From: Tubulanus polymorphus
Lineage: Eukaryota > Nemertea > Palaeonemertea > Tubulaniformes > Tubulanidae
NCBI RefSeq assembly: GCF_964204645.1
Contig: NC_134034.1
Location: forward strand, 7,313,414-7,377,413
DNA: 64,000 nt
Direction: 5' to 3'
A program made the translations under genes and the position numbers. Shown here piece by piece: positions 54,111-62,647 of this stretch. Every line of letters starts with the position of its first letter. Positions within the stretch are counted from its first letter, which is position 1. The notes beneath the pieces were generated by a model. It searched no databases. It had not been told where the DNA came from and saw nothing but the letters and a program-made list of their open reading frames with translations.

Positions 54111-55355
54111 AGTGGGAGTTATATCAATCCTTCTAAGAATCATAGAAGATCTAATGCTATTAAAGCAGAAAGATCTCATCATATAATTACTAATAACCCT
54201 TCTAATATTAATCCTGATGAAACTTTATATATTAGAATCCGTCGATTAACACAAAATACTTTTTACGTTCCAAATAGTATTTATTTATCAGCTGATATAA
54301 AAGTAATCGGTAATAATAATAATTATGTTGTTGATAATGTTGGAAGATATTTGATTAAAAAGTTAACAATAAAGATTGGTCCAGAAACAGTTTTCTCATT
54401 AGATGATTATAATTTATTCATGCATTATAAAGATTTATGGTTAACTAAAGAAAATAGAAATAATATGATATTTCAAGGAATCCAATCAGAAAACCAAAAT
54501 AAATTAAGATCAGGAGCTAATGACGCAATAGTAACTCGCACCGCAGATAATTTGATAAAAAAGATTTATGGAAGCAAATATAAAATTCCATTAGACTTTG
54601 AATTGATAAATAACAATGCACCTTTATATAAATATGCAATTCAAGAAGATGTTACATTCGAAATAACATTTGCTCCTGTAAATGAAATTGTATTATCTAG
54701 CGTTGTTAAAGATATGAGTTATAAATTATCGAATATATGTTTGGAATATGACACAGTAACTGATGAAAATATTTCAAGTATAATTCAAACTCAATACAAT
54801 CAAGGATTTTCATTATTATATGATTATATTGATAAATTTAAAACCGTAACTATTAATGCAAATGATGAAATTATTAATGAGAATATTAACTTCCCAAGAA
54901 GATCTATTAAAGGTATATTAATATTTTTTACCATTGCAACATATACTAATGGTGCAATACAGGTAGATAATTATTATAACCCTGAAATAACAAAAGTAAA
55001 AATAACTATCGAAGGAATAGCAAATAAAATATTTTGTCAAGGAATGAGAATGATAGATCAATGGCCAGAAATTAGAAAACATTTTATGAATGAAAAAGTA
55101 AAATCATCTGAAAATTGTAATATTAATCAAATTGATTATTATACCGGTAATAAATATGCATTATGGTTAGATTTTAGAACAACAGAGGATAATTCATAAC
55201 ATGGTTCTGGAAAAAAACTACAAAACACTAAAGTTGGAATACAATTATTCATGACAAAGAATAAAGGAATCAAAAATTTTAAAATGCACATTTATATTAT
55301 ATCTGACGCGCAATTAAATATTGTAAATTCACAATTAGATAGTGTTATGTATTAA
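54108..55355 (+). pseudogene. Major capsid protein, double-jelly-roll type, 415 codons
   Basis: The frame begins at CTG where ATG is expected and is interrupted by one TAA at 55197-55199 (TTA elsewhere); the last ~50 codons follow in frame. Landmarks are NPDETLYIRIRRLTQNTFYV, then NVGRYLIKKLTIKIGPETVF, SLDDYNLFMHYKDLWLTKE, IPLDFELINNNAPLYKYA, NFPRRSIKGILIFFTI and IFCQGMRMIDQWPEIRK. The pattern and length match the hexon-like MCPs of adintovirus/Polinton-type elements, which form the icosahedral shell. Fragments are at 25749-26320 and 30128-30980. This is the most complete copy here. Confidence 0.8.
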
Positions 55356-55387
55356 AATTTTAACTTTAATAAAAATATATATAATAA

Positions 55388-56164
55388 ATGGAAGGAGGTA
55401 AAGTATATAAACATATTCCATACATCGATACACATGAAAATAATGATGGTTTATATTATGTAATACCTTGTAATATAGCTTTGATATTTGATCCTATTTT
55501 CAAAATTTATAAAACTAAACTAATACATATCGATAATAATAAAGGTGGTGTTGTTGATAATTTAAGTAATGTAATTGATAATAATGTAATACCTTCTACA
55601 TCTAATAATGTAATACCTTCTACATCTAATAATGAAATAATATTAAATATTAGTGAAAATAGAAATTATTGTGATTATTGTAAAGGTGAATTTTCAAACG
55701 CCCCATCAAATTGGAATAAACATATGAATACAAAGGTACATATTACTAATGTTATAGAACGTGTTGGTTTAAGAGAATTTATAGAACACCCATTTAGATA
55801 TGTTACAAAGTTTGTTTCAAATAAAAAAGTAAATGGTTAAGAATTATATGAAGATTTTTTATTAGCAACACCTAATAAAGATGAATTAGATTTAACTGAT
55901 GCTAATGAAATATTAGGATCAAACACTGTAAATGAAATATTAGGAGCAAACACTAATAAAGATTCTATGAAACATAAAGTAGAAAATAATGATAACTTTG
56001 ATTGGATGAATAAGTTTAACAATGAAACAACTATTGATGATGCGGTAAAAAGGGCGAAGAATAAGTATAAAAATAAAACAACTATTGATGTAGATTCGGT
56101 AGAGCATTTGAATAAATTGTTAGGGCCTGATAGTGAATTGGAGAGTGATAGTGGAAGTGATTAA
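55388..56164 (+). pseudogene. C2H2 zinc-finger protein with acidic tail, one nonsense codon
   Basis: The frame of 259 codons has a TAA at 55838-55840. Features are EGGKVYKHIPYIDTHENN, a short repeat (NNVIPSTSNNVIPSTSNN), one C2H2 finger (YCDYCKGEFSNAPSNWNKHM...VHI), another repeat (NEILGSNTVNEILGANT), a basic KRAKNKYKNK and an acidic tail (DSELESDSGSD). Start box AAAAATATATATAATAAATGG. The gene is absent between MCP and integrase in element A, so it is subfamily-specific. Possibly a DNA-binding regulator; function unknown. Confidence 0.5.
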
Positions 56165-56412
56165 GATATTAATTATATTTAACTCAAATGATAATATTAG
56201 TTGAAAATTGTATAAAATAATAGTAAATAAAAAAGGGGGTTTTAAGTATTTAAGGTATTTAAGGTATCTAATACATATCTAATACATATCTAATACATAT
56301 CTAATACATATCTAATACATATTATTTGAAAATACCTTAAATTATATTTCTTTTTTAAATTTATGTTGAAACCTCAGTAATAATAAATAATCTTTATTAT
56401 TTTCAAACTTAT
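56165..56412. repeat. Junction region with 11-bp tandem repeat
   Basis: ATCTAATACAT is repeated five times in tandem at about 56266-56322, bracketed by inverted TTAAGGTATTT / AAATACCTTAA. Here the plus-strand block meets the minus-strand ATPase. Confidence 0.75.
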
Positions 56413-57039
56413 TCATATATTTGTTGAATTTTTTGAATATTTATATTCATATTGAAATTGTAGTCTCAGTAATAATTTTGAACCTTTATTATTCTTTAAT
56501 TTATTCATATATTCATCATGTAATTCAGTAGGTATAATTTGATTTTCTTCCAATGATTGTTGCATAGATTTTTTATCTTTGTTATGAAATAAAACTAGAA
56601 ATCTTATATTCTCCCTAAAGTCTTTAACAATTGAATTATATTTTTGATTTAAAACCCATGTTGTTATCCCAAAATGTCATCCAGAGAAAGCTAGATAACA
56701 TAACTCACTTTCTCTCACTTTTGATTCATGTAAATTAGCGCAATCATCTATAATGAATAATGTATTTGATCCTTTATAAGTATCAATTGCTATTTTTATA
56801 AAATTATCTAAATTTTCTTTTACTGTTTTAGGATCTAATATAATAAACTTTTTTATCTTAACTATATCTCTATTATATGTTTTATTCATTTCATAAGTAG
56901 GACAAAATAATATTATATTATCAAAATGATTCTTATAAATAGTTTCTAACACGTCTAATATGAAATGTGTTTTACCACAATTGGTTACTCCAGTTATTAA
57001 CATATTATGCGGTTCAAATATAAATAAATCTTTATTCAT
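56413..57039 (-). pseudogene. Packaging ATPase, diverged subfamily, nonsense codon
   Basis: Walker A GVTNCGKT and Walker B TLFIIDDC are present. TGA at about 56677 replaces the Arg of SGRHFG. The frame then continues to 56413. Compared with 23982-24590 it has many substitutions (ETIYKNHFDN, EMNKTYNRDI) and a longer C-terminus. The start lacks the TAAATG box (AAGAATGAATGAAT), being joined to the integrase end as in element A. Confidence 0.85.
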
Positions 57040-57645
57040 TCATTCTTTTAATTTTACTAGATAAAATCCATTCATTAAATTTATCATCGTATCCTTTATA
57101 TTTCACCAAAGAATACTTTTTTTCCTTTAAGAGTTTTTGTTTTCAATACTTTTTCTATTTTGTATTCTATTTCATCTGGATTTGGTACAAGTGATAATTC
57201 TTGTTCATAGAAATAACCTAATATTTCTTCATCTTTTAGATCTTCCAATTTATAAACAAATGGTTTAGTTAATATTATCTTTTTAATCTTAAATATTTCT
57301 TCAGTAAAATTAGGAGTATAACCTTTATAAAATGTTTTTCGATATTTAGAAATTCTAACATGTTTTCCTATCTTAAATTTAGGTTCACCGAAATCATGCG
57401 TAACAATCGCTCCATATAAATTATTCCAAACTATTTCTGAATTATCTTCTTCTCTAGCCTGTATGGGTTTCATATTTATAGAACTATGTTTAGAATTATT
57501 ATAACCTTTCACTAAATCATCTAACACATCGATATATTTATATGTTTCATTAGCAGTAAAGTATTTCCACATTCTAGTTTTCAATGTTTTATTAAATCTT
57601 TCTATAATAGATGCTTTTTTATCTGAGTGTGTTGAAAAAACAACT
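57040..57645 (-). pseudogene. Integrase C-terminal half, diverged subfamily
   Basis: It begins at THSDKKASIIERFNKTLK (catalytic Glu) and runs through FKIGKHVRISKYRKTF to the chromodomain (EYKIEKVLKTK...). An extra base in an A-run near 57116 shifts the last part (YKGYDDKFNEWILSSK-like) out of frame. It is clearly different from the element A integrase, with substitutions throughout. The N-terminal half is cut off at a junction with the repeat segment starting near 57640. Confidence 0.85.
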
Positions 57646-58690
57646 ACAATCATACAGTCAAAAATCTGTTACATGTTATTATAAGAGAGTGCTTCATTTG
57701 AATATTGATCAATCAAACAGGTGTTGCACAACGTTGTTGTTATATTGGATAGCTAGCAGTTACATAATAAGCACGCAGTACATACAACACACACAGGCCA
57801 GTTAGCCGGCATTGAACTACCACGTTTTCATTGGTTGCTGAAAGCGAGGTTTATTTAAATTAGCTCGGCCGTGACGACAGGAGGATAGTCATCATTCTCT
57901 CTCGTGATTAAAAGGAATATTTCAATGTTTTTACGGTAAGTTTTAGCAAAACCACCCGACTTGACTCGCAGAGTTTTTAGGGGATAAGCATCCCGTTATT
58001 GAGAGGCGCCACGAGATACCTATCCCCAAGCATTTCTACTTACACCCCTGTGGACCACGCTTCACCAATTCTCCTTCAATGGTTGACAGGAAACACATTA
58101 TATTAAAGGCGCCTAATGCATTTCCTATCAACCCCTTACCCCCGAAAGGAGGATCGAAAGTCGAAACTGAAGGAGAACCACGGAGGGTGGACAAAGGTGC
58201 ATTTTCGAAATGCCCCTGCAAGCCAAGCCCGGCGGCACTCCAGTGGTTGAATGAATTGCATTATATACTTAGCTAAAACACCTAAGTAAATGTTGCTGGT
58301 GCTAAAAAAATATGTGAAATTTGAAATTATAAATTATTCCGAATGAAAAGAATATAAGAATGAAAACTGATAAATGAATTATGGATTTTTAACTTAATTA
58401 TGATATAATTTTTAATCAAATTAGTAATCAATTACTATGTTAATTGATTAACAAATTCAAATTCAAATTCAAATATTCATTTTAGCATACTCAGTGCTAT
58501 CATCTTTAAATTTAAGAAAAAACTAATAATAAGAAACGACTGTAATACAATATTCAAGTAAAAACAAAATAAATTAATAAAAATAATGAATATCTAGAAT
58601 CCGAAATGACTTATCTGGACAATTTAATTGCTCCGCATAGATAGACAAAAGTAGTGAGATATTCAATTAATTAAAAAAATTATTTTTTTT
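57646..58690. other. Non-coding repeat segment with ~565-bp extra block
   Basis: 57640-57865 and 58433-58690 correspond to the contiguous stretch 22293-22790 of element A. Between them lie about 565 bp (57866-58432), more GC-rich, with GGGATAAGCATCCC-type short palindromes and no recognisable gene. Either this is an insertion in B or a deletion in A. Confidence 0.55.
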
Positions 58691-58706
58691 GCTTTTTTCT
58701 AAAATA

Positions 58707-59060
58707 TTAATCCATTTTCTTTATTATCAATTTTGGAATTTCAGAAGTATTTTCATTTTTGATAGCAGTTGTTTCAGAATTATTAATATCATGAATTTTA
58801 TTTGATTTCTTATACCAATTACGCCCAATCAAAATGAATACAATTACAAATCCAACTGTAAAATATAGACATTTATCAAATATTCTATCATTAGAAGGAT
58901 TAGAAATAACAATATTTTCACTATTTTTATTAACATTTTTATTACTTATTTTTTCTTTTACAGCTTTTTTATATTCTTGTGATTTAATTCCTAATTGTCG
59001 AGACCATTCAATTTGTTTCTGTGATCTCGGTTTTTTCTTCACTTCTTCCACCTCGCTCAT
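58707..59060 (-). CDS. Small basic single-pass membrane protein, 117 aa
   Basis: It is almost identical to 22791-23144 (a C-to-R change after the membrane segment FVIVFILIGRNWY). Intact, with basic start VEEVKKKPRSQKQIEWSR. Its high similarity to the element A copy contrasts with the diverged ATPase and integrase next to it, which supports a mosaic origin. Confidence 0.6.
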   Translation of the reverse strand: MSEVEEVKKKPRSQKQIEWSRQLGIKSQEYKKAVKEKISNKNVNKNSENIVISNPSNDRIFDKCLYFTVGFVIVFILIGRNWYKKSNKIHDINNSETTAIKNENTSEIPKLIIKKMD

Positions 59061-59197
59061 TTATTAGAGAAATATTTTTACTTTCAATATTTGAAAATGT
59101 TATAACCCCAGTTGATAATAATGTCATATATCCACCTAATTGAAATGATAAATATCCAATCCATTTATTTAATTCAGTCATAACTAAATAATCATCC
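59061..59197 (-). pseudogene. C-terminal scrap of the 196-aa conserved protein
   Basis: The coding text LVMTELNKWIGYLSFQLGGY to SNIESKNISLI-like is homologous to the end of 23092-23682. Homology stops abruptly at about 59197, where Gypsy-type sequence begins. Confidence 0.75.
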
Positions 59198-59793
59198 CCA
59201 AAGTTTTGAAATTTCCAAATGTTAGTTCAGAAAGAACATAACAAAAAGCAAAAAGCATACACCGACAGAACGCAAAAGTTCTAAATACTGACGGGGCCGG
59301 AAAAGGTAGAAAAACGATTACAGTACCTTTTCACGACTCCGGAGCCAGACCACTATTCGCCAGTTCGACAGGCCCCCAATTTGTTACACGTTTGAAACAA
59401 ATCTCGGCGCAGATGCGGAATTAGCTAGAAGTGAAATAGGGTTCAAAAATCAGTCTGCACTTCAGAATATCGAAGTGAAGTTGAATCATTTGACTGCAGA
59501 ACAAGCTAATGATATAAAGTCGTTGATCAGTGAATTTTCACATTTATTTACAGATAAACCTGGGTGAACCTCGTTGGTTTATCACGATGTGGATGTAGGG
59601 GATGCCGATCCGATTAAACAGCATCCCTACAGGTTAAATCCCGAAAAGGCGGGAATTGTTGACAACGAAGTTGGGGATATGAAACGTCTGGACGTAGCTG
59701 AGCGGAGCGATTGTGAGTGGAGCTCGCCGTGCCTATTGGTTCCTAAAAGTAATGAAAAGTGGCGATTTGTAACGGATTATCGTAAGGTAAATG
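59198..59793 (+). pseudogene. Gypsy-type reverse transcriptase N-terminal fragment
   Basis: From about 59500: LTAEQANDIKSLISEFSHLF, a stop near 59563, then VDVGDADPIKQHPYRLNPEK and WSSPCLLVPKSNEKWRFVTD, the classical start of Ty3/Gypsy RT before the catalytic palm motifs. It is cut at DYRKVN by the end of element C (59794). The 300 bp before it shows no clear gene. Confidence 0.85.
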
Positions 59794-59873
59794 AGTAATT
59801 GGGAAAGTAGGCTTTCATACCAGAGGTCGAAGGTCGACCACTCATCACCACAAGTAATTTTTTTTCCTTATAA

Positions 59874-60086
59874 ATGGGGGAGAATGAACACCAACCAGAA
59901 AATAATAATGTTAATAAAAATCAATATTATTGCACATATTGTAAAAAATACATCGATAAATCAAATAAACCTTACATGGAAAATGTTAGAAATTATATTG
60001 ATTCACTAGAAATAAAAGATACAATTGAAATTTTAGAAATATTACGTAGTAAAATTGTGACACACATAAACAGTGAGTGCGCGTAA
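59874..60086 (+). CDS. Mini zinc-finger protein, 70 aa
   Basis: GENEHQPENNNVNKNQYYCT then CKKYIDKSNKPYMENVRNYI. The N-terminus differs from the element A copies but the finger and the PolB-like segment are identical. Open frame from a TTTTTTTTCCTTATAAATGG box. That this junction of two PolB segments recurs in three ends shows the fused form predates these insertions. Confidence 0.5.
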   Translation: MGENEHQPENNNVNKNQYYCTYCKKYIDKSNKPYMENVRNYIDSLEIKDTIEILEILRSKIVTHINSECA

Positions 60087-60224
60087 CAACAGCTGCGCGT
60101 GTGTTAACTGTACCTGGATAAATAGATGCTGTGAGGCTTGGGTGAGAACGGTTAATAGCGTGTTTGTTATATACAGGGGAAGAAATCCCCACTCATCACC
60201 ACAAGTAATTTGTTTTCCTTATAA

Positions 60225-60551
60225 ATGGGAGATAGAAAAGCATTCTTAGCAACAATAAATAACAGAATAAAACCAGCAAAAAAACAATTTGAAATAAAAA
60301 AGTTAGTTGATTTTACAAAAGAAATTGAACATAAAATATTGAAATTAGAAAAGATAAAAACTAAATATGGAGAGAAAGTATCAGCTAATTTAAGCTACTG
60401 TAATGTTAGTACATCACGAGAATTTAAAGTGTTTTTACCCGATAAATGGGTTTCATTGAGTACAGAGGAATTGAAAGATTTAGTAGGATTTAAAATAATA
60501 TATCATGAGAAAAATGAAGATGGTCATCATGATTTAGAAATTGTTGATTAA
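60225..60551 (+). CDS. Small OB-like protein (paralogue 2), 108 aa, intact
   Basis: This is the only undamaged copy of paralogue 2: KQFEIKKLVDFTKEIEHKIL, KIKTKYGEKVSANLSYC, FKVFLPDKWVSLSTEELKDL, YHEKNEDGHHDLEI. Start box TTGTTTTCCTTATAAATGGG. Probable nucleic-acid-binding small protein by analogy with paralogue 1 near PolB; unproven. Confidence 0.6.
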   Translation: MGDRKAFLATINNRIKPAKKQFEIKKLVDFTKEIEHKILKLEKIKTKYGEKVSANLSYCNVSTSREFKVFLPDKWVSLSTEELKDLVGFKIIYHEKNEDGHHDLEIVD

Positions 60552-60570
60552 ATAAAAAATAAAAATAAAT

Positions 60571-60929
60571 ATAGCTGCAAAGCAGCGATAACGGGTTTTC
60601 TGCACAGTCTTAGAATCCTGTTCAACGGTGGATTTCAACAAAGCATTTGATAAGGCTCAACATCAGCCATTACTAAACAGTATCAATGATAGGTCGCCCA
60701 AATGGCTCAGCAGTTATCTCTGAACGGAAACTTGTAACCGAAATCAACGGAACGCCTCATCTTGGAATGAGACGGTCTAACTAGTGGAGTCACGCAAGGT
60801 AGTATCCTAAGTCGTCTTCTGTTTAATCTCCTGACAAATGACATACACAGTTATCCAAAATATACCAGACCGAGTAAATTTCCAAAACAACCTTAACACA
60901 CTGTTCGACCAAAAACTTAATGTTCCGAC
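60571..60929 (+). pseudogene. Non-LTR retrotransposon RT scrap
   Basis: From 60628: VDFNKAFDKAQHQPLLNSIN, KWLSSYL, then (after stops and frameshifts) TSGVTQGSILSRLLFNLLTN. This is the palm region of a CR1/Jockey-like RT upstream of its catalytic box. Heavily degenerate. Confidence 0.75.
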
Positions 60930-61235
60930 AAAACCACGGGCGACAAAACCAAAATTATGAATCGTCGCGGGTGACAAAACCAAAATATTGAATTGTCACG
61001 GGTGACAAAACAAAAATAATGAATTGTCGCGGGCGATAAAACCAAAATAATGAATTGTCGTGGGCGATAAAACCACAATAATGAATTGTCGCGGGCGTTA
61101 AAACCAAAATATTGAATCGTCGCGGGCGATAAAACCAAAATAATGAATTGTCGCGGACGGCAAAAACAAAATAATGAATTTTTGCGTGCGACAAAACCAA
61201 AATAATGAGTTGTCGCGGGCGATAAAACCAAACTA
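60930..61235. repeat. 31-bp hairpin satellite, left block
   Basis: Tandem units of about 31 bp. The core TTGTCGCGGGCGACAA has inverted arms TTGTCGC/GCGACAA around GG, separated by AACCAAAATAATGAA. About ten units with scattered variants. Open frames on the minus strand are by-products of the unit length. Confidence 0.9.
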
Positions 61236-62647
61236 GGGGTCCAGGGACACCATGCTCACTTGGGAAGTGGTTTCAAATGCTCAACTATCTAACAATTTAA
61301 ATACATAACGCCCTCTAGTGACCATATACAAAAACCAATGACCTTGAAACCCACCACAATCATAGAACATGTGAGCAGCTATGATTTTGTAATTGATTGT
61401 GATAACAAAATATGCCTCGTTACCAATTTAATATGGAAATACTAAGTTATTCTACTATTCAACGCCCTCTGGTGACCATATGCAAAACCCAATGACCTTG
61501 AAACTCACCACAATCGTAGTACATGTCATGAAATACAATTTTGCAATTGATCATAGTAACAAAATATGCCTAGGTACCAATCTAATAAGGAAATACTAAG
61601 CCATTCTACTATTCAGCGCCCCCTGGTGACTATATAGAATAACTAATGTCCTTAAAAACTCACCACAATCATAGACGATGTCATGAACTACAACTTAACA
61701 ATGGATCATGGTAACAAACTATGCCTAGGTACCAATCTAATAAGGAAAAACTAAGCTTTTCTACTATTCAACGCCCCCTGGTGACTATATGGAATAACTA
61801 ATGTCCTTAAAAACTCACCACAATCATAGACGATGTCATGAACTACAACTTTGCAATTGATCATGGTAACAAAATATGCCTTGGTACAAATATAATATAG
61901 CGATACTAAGTTATTGTATTATTCAACGCCCCCTGATGGCCACATACGAAAACCAATGACCTTGAAACTCACCAAAATCATAGAACACGTTATGGGCTAC
62001 AACTTTACAATTGAATATAGTAACACAATATGCTTAGGTATCAATTTAATGTGGAAAAACTTTTTCCCACCTACGAATGAGTACTGATGACACCAAGATG
62101 GCCGCCAATTGCGTCATAATTGGCTGATCAAAAATACCTGTCCCAGGTATAAAACATCCCTCTCTAAAGAATACCCATCAGCAATTGCAATGAGAAATGG
62201 CAAACCAGTAGGAAGCTACAGGACCTAGAATTCTGGCCAAAATTGACATTTTTGGGCACTAAAAAGGTCATAGGACGGCCATCTTGAGTCAGATCGACCC
62301 ATTTTTCTTATGCTGATGGGCCTTTGGTAGATTCAAATATAAACGAAAGATCAAGGTAATTGATCAAAGCGTCTTCAAAATTTCCCACGAAAACTTCGAA
62401 AATGTTTAAAAAGTGCTGATTATGGCAAACAACAATGGCTGCCAGTCGACCATCTTGAATCTGACAGGGCTAGTTTTTGGGCTGACGATGTGTCTAGGGT
62501 AGATACATGTTTACACCAAATATCAAGACATTACCTTGAAGCGTCTTCAAAACTTCCCAAAATAACTGGATTCCGTCTATGGACGGACGGACGGACGAAA
62601 AGTGAACGCAATAGCCCGCTGGGACTAAAGTCCCAAGTGGACTGAAA
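61236..62647 (-). mobile_element. 1.4-kb non-autonomous element inserted in the satellite
   Basis: Satellite sequence stops at about 61235 and resumes at about 62648 in phase, so the ends are well defined: left GGGGTCCAGGGACACCATGC, right GGGACTAAAGTCCC hairpin then AAGTGGACTGA. It is non-coding. It contains five 154-bp monomers (61300-62056) and a region homologous, inverted, to 3205-3890. A GGACGGACGGACG microsatellite lies near 62582. Confidence 0.75.
61300..62056. repeat. Five tandem 154/155-bp monomers
   Basis: The landmark CAACGCCC(T/C)CTGGTGAC recurs at 61309, 61463, 61617, 61772 and 61927, giving spacings of 154, 154, 155 and 155 bp. Each unit carries CAATGACCTTGAAACTCACC and AACAAAATATGCCT. 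One monomer only is present in the copy at 3740-3890. Confidence 0.9.

Larger units (their letters stand above)
46420..59197. mobile_element. Element B: mosaic Polinton-like copy
   Basis: Plus-strand PolB (truncated), penton C-terminus, the small-gene block, 464-aa gene, membrane gene, MCP and a zinc gene (46420-56164) are followed by minus-strand ATPase and integrase of a diverged subfamily (56413-57645) and minus-strand small genes (58707-59197). Both TIRs are missing. The left edge is cut at the PolB start and the right edge merges into Gypsy sequence. It is a patchwork of at least two Polinton-like copies. Confidence 0.7.
59794..60570 (+). mobile_element. Element C: integrase-side end of a third Polinton-like copy
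   Basis: The TIR starts at 59794 with AGTAATTGGGAAAGTAGGC then TTTCATACCAGAGGTCGAAGG. It is followed by the mini zinc gene, subterminal block and OB-like gene in the same order as at both ends of element A. The copy breaks off after the OB-like gene at about 60570. It was inserted into a Gypsy RT gene. Confidence 0.75.
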
